Below, in pieces: positions 35,627-46,667 of a stretch of 64,000 nucleotides of DNA. Below the pieces are notes generated by a model. That model worked only from the letters and a program-made list of their open reading frames with translations, was not told where the DNA came from and made no database searches. The position numbers were made by a program, and so were the translations under genes. Source of the stretch: Selaginella tamariscina (taxonomy: Eukaryota > Streptophyta > Lycopodiopsida > Selaginellales > Selaginellaceae); NCBI GenBank assembly GCA_003024785.1, contig PUQB01000109.1, positions 334,272 to 398,271 on the forward strand, in the 5' to 3' direction. Position 1 is the first letter of the stretch. Every line of letters begins with the position of its first letter.

Positions 35627-38530
35627 TTACCAGCTCGATGCGAAGCCGTATATTTTACATGCCTTTTGAATATCTTCCACACGTTTTGCTGTAATCGCCG
35701 CCGAGGGGTCGTTTTTATCTATCTGTAAACACCAGAAATCACGCACTGTAGAGATACATATAAATTTAATAAAACATAAATAAAAATTAATATAGAGGAT
35801 ATGCACTTGTGTGTGTGTGGATCACCTTTGAGGAGATTACAGTGGTATAGTCATAGTAGGCACGACAAACATCAGACATGGAGTGCATTGACAGCATAAC
35901 TTTCGCCGCGATACCTGCAGAAAAATACAAAGAACTATACTTATAGAATATACCCAGATATAAATAAAACATGCATATTGTGTAAGTCTAAATCACATAC
36001 TTTGTGTGTATCTACGTGCGTATGAATGGTTCACGTACCTCGTCTCACTTTTACAACCCCTTTGAAAACTTGCGGGTTGTTATAGCACAAGAAGCTGTGG
36101 CGATAGCCATTACCTGCAGTAAAAGCTTGTACATATATTATAATACTCATTGTATTTGTTGTCTGCCGAATGATACGAAATTCCACACACACACACACAC
36201 ACTGAAATATATACACGCACGTATACGTCGTAAAAAGCTTGCCTGTGGGATCGCACAGGATCGAAAGACAGAGGAGTTTCTGAGCTTGGACATGTATAGT
36301 ATGCAATCCGGAGCATGTCTTAGGAAATCCGTGATCATGTGATTGAGGCACTGTACAGCTTCTGTCTCATTGTCCTTGTCTTAAAGTCCTGGTCATGAAA
36401 ACGTGAATCATCGAAGTGGGATACAACGAGAATATTTTAACATACTTCCAAGAATTTTCACTATTTCCTAACATCACATCTGTATGTAGCAGGCAAATTA
36501 GTTATTAATTAACAAGGTCATTTGTATTCTTGATTACATATAACTATATGAAAGAGTATACTAATACAACTAACTAGTAATATAATTATTATACATGTAG
36601 TGTATATTATATACTCACTCACAGCGAGGCGTGAGTTTGGTGCATACTTTCCCCATATCTCACGAGGCCAGAACATGCGTGGAGCCGGGATCTCGTTAAT
36701 ATCTTCTAAATAATCGCGTATTATGTTGATTTTCTGCAGAACATACATTATTAACTAGGATTAATAAAATGGATAGAAATTAATAAAATACCTGCAAGAA
36801 CAGGCCCATCGATAAGAAAGACAATGTAAGCTGCCGTTGTGGACTTCTATAATACTCTCATCGAGATTCTCGAGCCCAGAAGAGTTAAACAAATGGGACA
36901 AGCCAATACCGACTAAACCAGCCACATAATAACAATATTTATCGTAATCAGCTACCGTCAACACCTGAAGTAAAAATCAAAATCGCTATCATATATAAAA
37001 ATATGCAATCGAACTAGTATGATAGTCTGATAGTATCGAATATGTACCTCTTTTCTAGTAAACTCCGCCATGCCGTGTCCCATCCTTCTTGTAATGTCCG
37101 ATATCACCTGCTGATCGCTGTAAGGCATGTCAATGTGTGAATGTCAGAAAAGACATACATGTGTGCGTGCGTGCGTGTTATATTTGAAAACCATTCACGT
37201 ACTCTTTAATTGCAGAAATGCAAGGGAAACGTGTTGGAAATTCTTCATGAGTTCCCTATAGTGCTTTTCGCCGCCTGCAGAATAAAGAGAGCATCAAACC
37301 AAAGCTCCTTTCTCAAGATATAGCGTACATGCCAATGAGGATGTATGTCGGTGTATTGTAAGTCATATATACGACGTTCTGTGTGTCTACGTACACCTAT
37401 ATGTAAATACTCACATATGAAACTCCAGTTTGGATTATCCAGGTGCTTGTAGAACTCCTCGAGAACTGCTGTCTTTGTTTCCACAGGAATGCTCATATCA
37501 TCCTCTGAAAATTTAACAACAGAAAAGAGAAGTACGTTGTCAACAGGAACATGTATATAGCTCCCTCTCTCTCTAATGCATATTTAAGATATATGTTATA
37601 GAATTAACTTTAACAACTCACCAACAGTGTCTAGAGCTCGCAAAACAACGTAGAAAATGCAAACCTGCAACGAGGCAAGAAACCCATCGTATATGTGTGT
37701 ATATGTATATTACACACATGCCGTGTGTGTGTCTGTGTCTGGCAACTAGTTATTAAATATTAAACAATCAAAATGGATTCCATAACTCTTAGTAAATTCT
37801 CAGTGAACTCTCATGAGTTTTCCCTCAGGAAACGCGACTATGAAATGTGTATGAGAGAGAGATAAAGTACTAAACCGTACCGACACGTAAAATCTATCAA
37901 ACGCACTACATATATAAACGCATCACACACACACACACAGATGATTGTGTAAACATGCCAAAGCTAGCGCATTAACCATGCATCAAGCGACCGCACTTAC
38001 AGCAAGGATACTTATGAAACCTCATATAGAACACACAGGAAAGACACATAGTCACGTGTCAAGTACAGTGTCTTCGACGGAGACATATACGTAATATATA
38101 TGTGCATGTCCGTGTGTGTGTGTGTGTGAGAGAGATACATATATGTACATCATGTACGTGAATGTTGAATCGATAACCTGTGATATAGATACACATAGTG
38201 TGTATAAATTATGTGATATATAGATATAAATACTCGCATACAACACGTGGTTTCTATAATTTATCATTCAACAATGTGTCAACTTTGAAACAATAAACAA
38301 CATATGTGTGTATGTAAGAGGGAGAGATTTGTCCAAACCGCATCACGGAGTTGCTGATCGAGCTGCTGGATGACAATGGCGAAGCTGCGGGAGACAAGGA
38401 GGAGGATCCTGTAGCAGTAGCGCATGTGGGGATCCGCAGGCAATGCATTGGCTGCCCGTGCTGCAGCGAATCGCATACGAATTAGCCAAGAGAACTCGAA
38501 AGGATGGATTAGCGCCCTCGCCATGTCCAT
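34957..38530 (-). pseudogene. squalene synthase, copy 3, most complete
   Basis: Exons: 38339-38530 (ATG 38528-38530), 37622-37664, 37415-37504, 37199-37274, 37048-37117, 36792-36964, 36623-36733, 36243-36388, 36039-36113, 35826-35914, 35631-35722, a damaged exon near 35357-35395, and 34957-35022 (stop 34957-34959). Phases agree across introns up to exon 5. Motifs: first Asp-rich 'LRALDTVEDD' split over exons 2/3, '[17 protein letters not shown]', second Asp-rich '[14 protein letters not shown]', '[12 protein letters not shown]', 'CYNNPQVFKGVV' (in a shifted frame), and a C-terminal membrane anchor 'VALIIAVLILIVIAAF'. Single-base deletions break exon 6 (173 instead of 174 nt), exon 8 (146 instead of 147) and exon 9 (75 instead of 76), and exon 12 has lost its splice sites. 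Probably a pseudogene. Assembly indels could account for the three single-base losses but not for exon 12. Confidence 0.85.
35551..35622. repeat. composite (CT)n(TA)n microsatellite
   Basis: About 18 CT units followed by TA-rich repeats, immediately downstream (minus strand) of exon 11 of copy 3. Confidence 0.9.
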
Positions 38531-40230
38531 TGTTCAATGGCAAATAGAGTTTGCCTCCTTGGAGTCAAACGTAGTTTGCCTCTCTCAACTCTTTTTTAAC
38601 AATTAAGAATAAAATAATTCAACTAATTCTAAGGGAGGTGTGTGTGGCTTTTATACTGTATTTTTACGAAAGGGCTGACTTCATGAGGGAGTTGACAATT
38701 GCCAATTAGGTTGCACAAATTGTATTCTATAATATTAAAAGATTATCATCAAGTATTTGATTATAGTTCATCACTTAATTTAACTAGAACGATTATAGTT
38801 GAATAATCATACTTTAGGTGTTAGATGATTTGTCAATTGTTTTGTATGCTGTGTCCCTCAGGAAATCTGAACCGTTTATTAGCAGAATTCTTAGTATATT
38901 CTCCCACGATACGAGGATGATGACCGTAATAGACAAGAAAATCTTTCTTTTAATATGTTAAAGAGTAGAAATTGTTAAATTTGTAACTTATAAAGCAGAT
39001 TATATTTTTATAAATAAATATATAAATATTCTTAAAGAATTTTTATAATTTACAGTTTAAATATGTCCATGCGATTTATAAATTCAATATTATTAAAGAA
39101 AGATAAAAAAAAAGTATATGTTAAAATAAGGTATATGAAAAAAAAAGATTAAAGCAAAATAATTACATTATGAAAAAAAATGAGGACTCATTATGGCATA
39201 TTTTTAATTTCAAATTTAAAATATAAATTCTAATATTTTTTTATTTAATATTTAAATCAATAGTAAATTTAATTTGAAAACGAAACTTCCTACACTTTGA
39301 AATTAATACTTGTCCTAGATGTAAAATAATCTTCTTATAGGGTTTACTCCTAAAGTAATCTTTTTAGAAAACTTTTAAATAAATATTTACATATTTTAAA
39401 GAATATTTATATTCTACAGTTTAAATGCTGGTGATTTAAAATAAATATCATTAAAAGGGAAAGAAAAATAATAAAATAAAAAGAAATAAGACAAACCAAC
39501 CACAATACATTATAATAAAAATTAAGCCTAAAACAACAATAATAAATTTATGTTGACATTAACAATATTATTGTTAATTTTAAATTATAATATAAGATTA
39601 TAAATTTTAATATTTTTTATTTTAATGCTAACATCGTTCAGAATTTAGCTTCAAAATGCAAATCCTGGCTGATCCTAAAATTAAAATTACAATATTTAAA
39701 ATTATATGTAAATTTTATTTTAAAATAAAATATAATGTAATGTATTTAATATAATATTTAAAATTAAACTATATAATATGTGGTTTAAAAGATATACTTT
39801 AAATTTGAGATTTAAGAATAAAGGATAATACACTCAATTTAAAATTACATGATTAAAAATAGGTATGATTTCAAAGTAACAGATTATAAGACTATCCAAC
39901 ATGTTAATTTATTAAAAGATGCCATCCAGTTAGTGTGCTAAGCCTGAGCATACACACAGTCTGCTAGGACGAATGGACATCTTACCAGATTGAGAAGAGA
40001 AAGCGCAGTGCAGCTTGGAATGAGCTGTTCCACTCTGTTTTTACTCTGGTTCTTTACAGCGCAAAGATGTTTAGCAGTTTTACTAGCTGTATTTAATGGT
40101 AATAGTTATTGACAGATTGCAAAAAAAAAATAAATTTTGTCTCGTTCATAAACCAGCCCTAAGTAGCCTGATTAACCCGTTATCCGCATCACTGTGAAGC
40201 TTGTTGCATAACTCCGTGACTGACCCTGAG
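38531..40230. repeat. right part of duplication unit 3, AT-rich
   Basis: 38693-39835 matches 11690-12544. No gene is seen. 38531-38690 is the 5' flank of squalene synthase copy 3. Confidence 0.6.
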
Positions 40231-40645
40231 TCAAACGTCCTTAGCGCAAAGAATCTCCTATCAGTCAATACACGGTGCTGGTTTAGAGTTTTGTTTTCAT
40301 TTGCTGACTCCAAGGAAGTGTCATATCTGAAACGTGTCAAACCAGTGTAGGTCCGGCTGACTAGATTCTAGACTTGTGAGACTTGATATTTCAAGCTTAT
40401 TTTTGTACTGAGTAAACGTCAAGGTGTGTACTTAAGTTTATCAAAATAAAACTCTACACCAATAAACATTTGTTTTCATGTGCTGACTCCAAAGAAGCGT
40501 CACGAGTCAAACTAGCTTAGGTTTGGCTGATTAAACTCTAGACTTGTGAGACTTGATATTTCAAGCTTATTTTTGTATTGATTGAACATCAAGGTGTGCC
40601 GTGTATTGACTGATAGGAGATTCTTTGCGCTAAAGACATTTGACA
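40231..40645. repeat. inverted repeat enclosing a tandem duplication, upstream of the LRR gene
   Basis: Arms 40243-40275 and 40599-40631 are exact 33-bp reverse complements, and similarity extends a further 15 bases outward with changes. Between them a block of about 130-140 bp occurs twice (about 40294-40430 and 40471-40592; shared 'gacttgatatttcaagctta'). It ends about 80 bp before the LRR start codon and may include its promoter. Confidence 0.75.
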
Positions 40646-40724
40646 GTCACGCAGGTTGAGGATCTTGAATCAGGCTAGTCTGTATTGAAACTTGAAAGTG
40701 CAGGTCAGGTTGAGCAGGGAAAGT

Positions 40725-42877
40725 ATGAATCTCTTCTGGCTATCGTGGTTTATGGCGTTGGCACTCTTCTCTGTGTTGCGAGTTTCACTGACTGATACAC
40801 AAGCTTGTTCAGGAATACATGAAGGCGATGAAGCAACATTGTTCTGCTTTAAGAACACTCTCAAGAACCAAGGTGGGGATGCACTCTCCAGTTGGGTCAA
40901 TGGAAATGTGTCGTCTTGGAGAGGAATCGAGTGGAGCAGTCACAATAGGGTATTGCAAATCAATCTCTCATATGCAGGCTTGAGCGGTCAGTTGTGGCCA
41001 TTCTGGTGCAGATTGCAAGCACTTCAGTCCCTAGATCTTTCAGGCAATAATTTGAGTGGTCATTTGAGTTTTGATGAAGATGGTTTATGTCGAGGCTCCA
41101 AACTTCACACCATTATACTCCGCAACAACATTTTGTCTGGAAGCATCCCATCCAGAATTTCTATTATGAAACACCTAGAGCATATTGATTTTGGATTCAA
41201 CAACTTGACTGGACACATCCCCACAGGTAGTATTCACTACATTTTTTGCTACAATTTTTTTCTTACAATGTTAAGAATCACAGATGTTGGACACCTTGTC
41301 AAGCTCCAGATGTTGCTGCTAAACAACAACATGCTTAGTTCTGAAGTACCAGATATGCTTTCCAATTGCGGCCAGCTGGAACACTTGGTTTTGAACCATA
41401 ACAATTTGTCAGGAGGCATACCCAGAGGCCTTCAACAATTGAGAGAGCTGGTGGTTCTAGAGCTTGGGTACAATAATTTTTCAGAGCTTCCAGAGTTCAG
41501 TGAACATGCTTTCCCCAGCTTAAGGTACCTTTCATTGTCCGCGAATCAAATGTCAGGGACCATTCCAAAATCTATAGCTTACGTGATGGGTCTACAAGTC
41601 TTGAATCTCGGTGGCAGCATATTCAGTGGCAGAATTCCTGATATGTTTGGTAACTTGACACAACTTCTCAAGCTGAATTTAGGCTTCAATAACCTCACAG
41701 GAGAAATTTCTCCCTCCATTGGTTCCTGCAGAAAGCTCCAGATATTGGATTTATCATACAACAAGCTTACTGGTGGTATTCCTGATATCATTTTCTCGTT
41801 CAAACATTTACATAGACTCTATCTTGATGGCAACCATTTCACAGGCAATTTATCACCAGCTATTTCCAGTTGCACCAGCTTGCGATCTATAACTCTAGAC
41901 AGTAATTCATTCAGCGGCAATCTCCCATATTCCATTGGAAATTTGACCAACCTTAGAATGCTGTCCCTGACGTTTAATAATTTTGAAGGAAGCCTACCTT
42001 GGAGCATAGGAAGCTTGGCTCGCCTTAAGTTCCTGGACCTGGGGGAAACCAGTTCACAGGCTCGTTACCAAGTACTATGGAAAAGATGGTCTCACTTCGG
42101 TACTTATCAATGATGGAGAATGGTTTCACGGGTCATATCCCGCCATGGCTTGGAAACCTGTCAAGTCTTCGCCATATTTCATTGAGGGAAAATAATTTCA
42201 CAGGAACAATACCTTCAGAGCTTAAAAATCTCAAAAGCTTCAAGACCGACCCTGCAAGTCACCTGTTGGACAAAGACCCGGATACTGATAGTCTGTTGAT
42301 AACTCTAGCCTTTCCTGATGGCAAAACACTTGAATACTCGCTGAACGCGTTTCCGTTGGTGCTGCAAATCTCTGGCAACAGACACCTTAGCGGTTCCATT
42401 CCAAGAGAGCTTGGGGAACTTACGTATTTGCAACTTCTTTACCTAGATGGGAACAATCTGAGTGGTGTGATTCCACCTTCTCTTGCCAATGCAACACAGC
42501 TTATTCTGCTGGGGTTTAATGACAACCAGCTTACAGGTAGCATTCCTGGGCAACTTGGAAGTTTATCATTTCTCACATACTTCAACGTTTCTAACAACAA
42601 TCTCAGCGGCGCTATTCCAGCAGCAGGACAGTTTTGGACTTTGGATGCATTAGATTTTGCTGGTAACCCAGAGTTATGTGGTCGTCCTCTCAACACAACA
42701 TGCAAGCTTGTGGCTACAAGCAACCCGAATGTTGACAAGCATTCAAGTTTATCATCTTACGGTCTAGCTCTTGGTGTTGGTGCAGCAATTGGATTCACAG
42801 GTGGCTTATGGGGGGTCGTGTTTCTGGTTCCTGATATATATATCACCCGCTTGTACAACTTCTATAAAGGGTATTAA
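40725..42877 (+). CDS. LRR receptor-like protein (no kinase), one frameshift
   Basis: The ATG at 40725 gives a signal peptide 'MNLFWLSWFMALALFSVL'. The N-terminal cap ('CSGIHEGDEATLFCFKNTL') is followed by about 20 plant-type LRRs with 'NNLSGxIP' repeats. An island near the C-terminal side ends 'FPLVLQISGNRHLSGSIP' and resembles the layout of PSKR/PSY1R-type ectodomains. After 'ELCGRPLNTTC' comes one membrane helix ('LALGVGAAIGFTGGLWGVVF') and a short tail, stop 42875-42877, so there is no kinase. A 57-bp GT-AG intron (41227-41283) removes an aberrant insert and restores a normal LRR. The G5 run at 42051-42055 is one G short of the frame needed to continue, and everything after it reads cleanly in the next frame. 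Likely a cell-surface ligand-binding protein. Single-copy function depends on whether the missing G is real. Confidence 0.85.
41227..41283 (+). other. 57-bp intron in the LRR gene
   Basis: Begins 'gtagta', ends 'atcacag', T-rich. Its length is a multiple of three without stops, so it hides inside an open frame. Removing it turns 'HIPTG..' into a regular repeat 'HIPTDVGHLVKLQ'. Confidence 0.75.
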
Positions 42878-45800
42878 AGATGAAATGTATATAAGACTAA
42901 TTATTGCATAAATGGCCTGCTTAGCAAAATCAGTAAGCTTCATCATACTGTATCTGAACCACAACTTTTTGCAACGACAACTACAAGAAAAGACCCAATT
43001 GTCAGCATCACAGGGACATCAAGCTTGACTTGAGGAAAAAAAGAAAAGCTATGCACCTGCATGAACAAGTGATGCTAGCTTAGGCCATCTCAATAAAATT
43101 CTGGTATTGTAATATATTCAACCATCCGTTCAACCCTCCCCTTTGTCATCTTATATTGCAAATCCAATATTACATCAATCGATCGGTATGCACAATTTAG
43201 AGGAACGAATGAAGAAGCAATTCGCAATTCTCAGGCTTGCTCTGATGGTATGCTAGAGACACGAACTCACCAGCTGCAATGAGAACATATAACGTTTGAT
43301 CATCTTTGAAAGAAGTATGAATTTACCACCAATAAGCGATTCAACTATGTAATACTTTGGAAGAGCGGACCTCATGAGTCATGCCTCAGGGTGGTCACAA
43401 ATGTTAATCGTAAAACTCAAACATTACTTACCAAAAACTATTCTTCAAACCAGTGATATATGCCGTAGTAAAAAAAATGTTACGGATTAATAATTAAATT
43501 AAATTAGTAATTAATAAACTAGTAATTAGCATTTTCTAATAAATAAAAAAGGTACCTGATTGTATATATTAAATTTTGCAGTTAAACTATTTTAAAATGT
43601 TGTAGTATTCTATAGTCCTGCATTATCCATTTATGCAGAATTCACATGTACCATAATAATAAGTGTTTTTATTTCAATTTTTTGAAAAAATAAAATTATG
43701 TTTGTGAGAAAACTTAACACTTGAATTTGTATAGAACATTCTATGAAGTTGCATGGGATGAAGTCTTAATTCATTTTAAAAATGGGATTAATAGTGGATA
43801 GATATGTGATGCCATGTGTACTAAATGGTCTTGTGGCTCCTATCAACTATATTTCTAAAAAATATATATTTTTATTAAATTAAATTGATATATGTTTTAT
43901 TTATAAAAAAAATAAATGACTTCAAATTGAATTTCACAACTGCATGATTTATAGAACCCCTTTTAAATGGTTGTTGTATGAATGCAAATTTGAGTTTAAT
44001 TTAATAGGTTGGGATAACTGAATTTGAATAGATATTCTCAAACTTGACCATATTCTTATAAAATAATGTGATATTTTAAATACTTTTAAAATTTTAAATT
44101 TTTAATTTGTTTAAAACATAAAAGTCTTCTAATCATCAAAGTGTAGAAAGATAAAAAAGTGAGCCTTCTTTATTTTTCTGCACTTCAACCATTGTGTTGA
44201 TTAAAAAACCTTTGTTTTTGTAGTTCTTGCAATTGACATCAATGATAGTAGCAAATTCTTAATTGTATGCAAAATTGAGTCTAATTTGATAGGTTGGGGT
44301 AATTTAACTTAATTAAATATTCTCAAACTTGACCATTCTTATCAATAATGCCATATGTTAAATACTTTTTAAAAAGTGATTTTTAGTTTTTAAAAAACAT
44401 TTTATTTTATATTTACAAGCTTCATTTCCATAAAAGTGGGATACTATATGAGTCTGAGTAAAAAGAAGCTTATGTTGAAAGAGTACTAGTTCTCTGTAAA
44501 ATAAATAAAAACTCTTTTAAGTTTAAATAAAAAAATAGATAATAAAATGATTTGTAAATCTACTGACTTTCATCAGCTGCTATAACTTTGTAGAGGATTT
44601 CCTAAAGAATAATATCACAATGGTTTAACTTCATGTTCAATAATAAGAAATATAAAAAAGTTTGTGAAATTGTTGTGTGGGTGAAGCAGTGGGTCTGACT
44701 AAATATTATTAATTTATACATCTATACGAGCCTGTAAAACATAATGATACGTCAGTGTGTGTATCTGTTTGTGTGTAAAATAAATGTATCCATAGGTATG
44801 TTTGTATGTATGAACAAGTTCCGCTAATAACTTACCATGACACACCACTAATAACTTACCATGACAGAATGAGGATGGTGGATATGGGGACTGCATGTTG
44901 AAGGAAAGCCGTCTTTGCTCAGTTCTTGCTTGTCATATATTGCTCTGCTGATATTGGGAGAACCAGCTAATACTGAACCATGAAAGAGCCAGAAAATGGA
45001 TACTTGAACATGGAGGAGAGATTCTGCAATGCAATCGGATACTATCCAGCCATTGTAAATGTCCATCCACCTTTTGTTTTGTACATTTGACTATACTATT
45101 CATATTACCTGTAGTCAGTTCCCTTCTATCTTTGAAGTTGTAAATTACATTATACAGTCGTACACATGCATGCACATTGCACGCTCACGCGCCACTAGAG
45201 GTTATACAATTCAATGAAGAAATGGGCTCAAAATGTCTGCAAATTCTTCGTTTATTATAGCTTGCCAATGGATGCAGCTGCATCCCATATTGAAGTTGCA
45301 TTGCTTGCCTGCTCACATAAACAATACAGCACCTATATATATTGAAGCCATATGTATAACTCTCCCCCATGACAAACCTGTAAATATTTTGTACGCATAA
45401 AGAGGGTATTTTCACTTCGTTGGGATTCCCATGCCGGAATTAAATGTCCTTACCTGAATGCACTGGAAGTTTATAAGGTAGAAGCCACAGTTTAGGACCA
45501 GACCATTCGTATCCCAAGCACCTAGAAAACCAATATTAATGTTAATATTATTTATTTTATAACTATTAAGATCATAAAAAACTATTGTTATAATATTAAC
45601 AAGATAGATAAGATTTATTAAAGAACACTCACAGAGTAGACGAAATTTATCGAATTACTGCTATTTCCCCCTCTATCTCTATCTATCTATGTATTTAAGT
45701 ACTATCTATCTATCTACTTTAGGCTCAATAATTCCACTTGATTTTGGTTGGAAGTGGGACTCCTATCGTCTTCTCTATGACAGCGTTGATATCGTATCAA

Positions 45801-46667
45801 GTAAGTTGGTAACTAAGTTTCAACCGGGTTTGAAAGTTATACATTAAACAGGCATTAAATGGAGGTGTCCCCGCTTACGAACTGATCAGAGGCTATAACT
45901 GGTTTGAGGTATACACTTAATATCATGATTTACAATACTGGGTACACTTACTGCTTTGCTCATCGTTAGTTGCTTAGTCCAACCCAGCTTTTCCAAGAAC
46001 GCATTTCTACAGTTACTTTGAGCAGTTTAACATTATTAAACTAGGTTATTTCAGCCATTCAAGCCTTAGTTATGTTCACAAAAATGTATCCAGGCCGTGG
46101 GTTGCCAATTCTCAAAGCGGAGATGGTTCATGGTAAGCATACTTAATCGTTAAATTAACTACTATGCTAAAACAGTTAGGGTTTCGTGGGGATTTTGTAG
46201 CCGCAGGCAAGACTTACGAGTACTATTCGAAAAGCTTGTTCATTTTTACTCTCTAAACAATGGGGCGGATGGGGAGAAAGCTATATCTCATCAATTAGTG
46301 TGTCTGCATGTCCATCAATAGCATGTATGTAGCAGTAGATATGATGCAGCTCTATACTAATCTTGAAGGGGAAAGGTGTCATGTTGCTAGCAGGTAAGTG
46401 TTTATAAATGTAAACGGAATGTGAGTCACCCACACCTCGTGTGTATATGCGTATAAACGTTCCATTTCAGGCAAAAAGAGGTAGAGAGGTTCTATATATA
46501 TATTGTTATTTAAGATTTATTTTTTATCTAATTTGCAGGAAATGAATTGGCAGATGATCTCATTAAATTATTGTGATTAAAGCTGACTAATTCATATTGC
46601 AATCTATAAACGGAATGGAATTATTAGCAAGCAAAGATGTTTTACATATATAAGAACAGAACTTTTG
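42878..46667. other. intergenic, AT-rich; no gene supported
   Basis: 43451-43530 is the inverted partner of the repeat at 11316-11392. 43860-44560 has phrases in approximate duplicate ('ctcaaacttgaccat', 'aattgagtctaatttgatag') at about 44000 and 44280. 45670-45715 is a CTAT repeat. Short frames at 44.8-46.3 kb show no recognisable family. Confidence 0.5.

Noticed and set aside
40692..40724. upstream start for the LRR gene at 40692
   Set aside because: The codon is TTG. The ATG at 40725 begins a good signal peptide.
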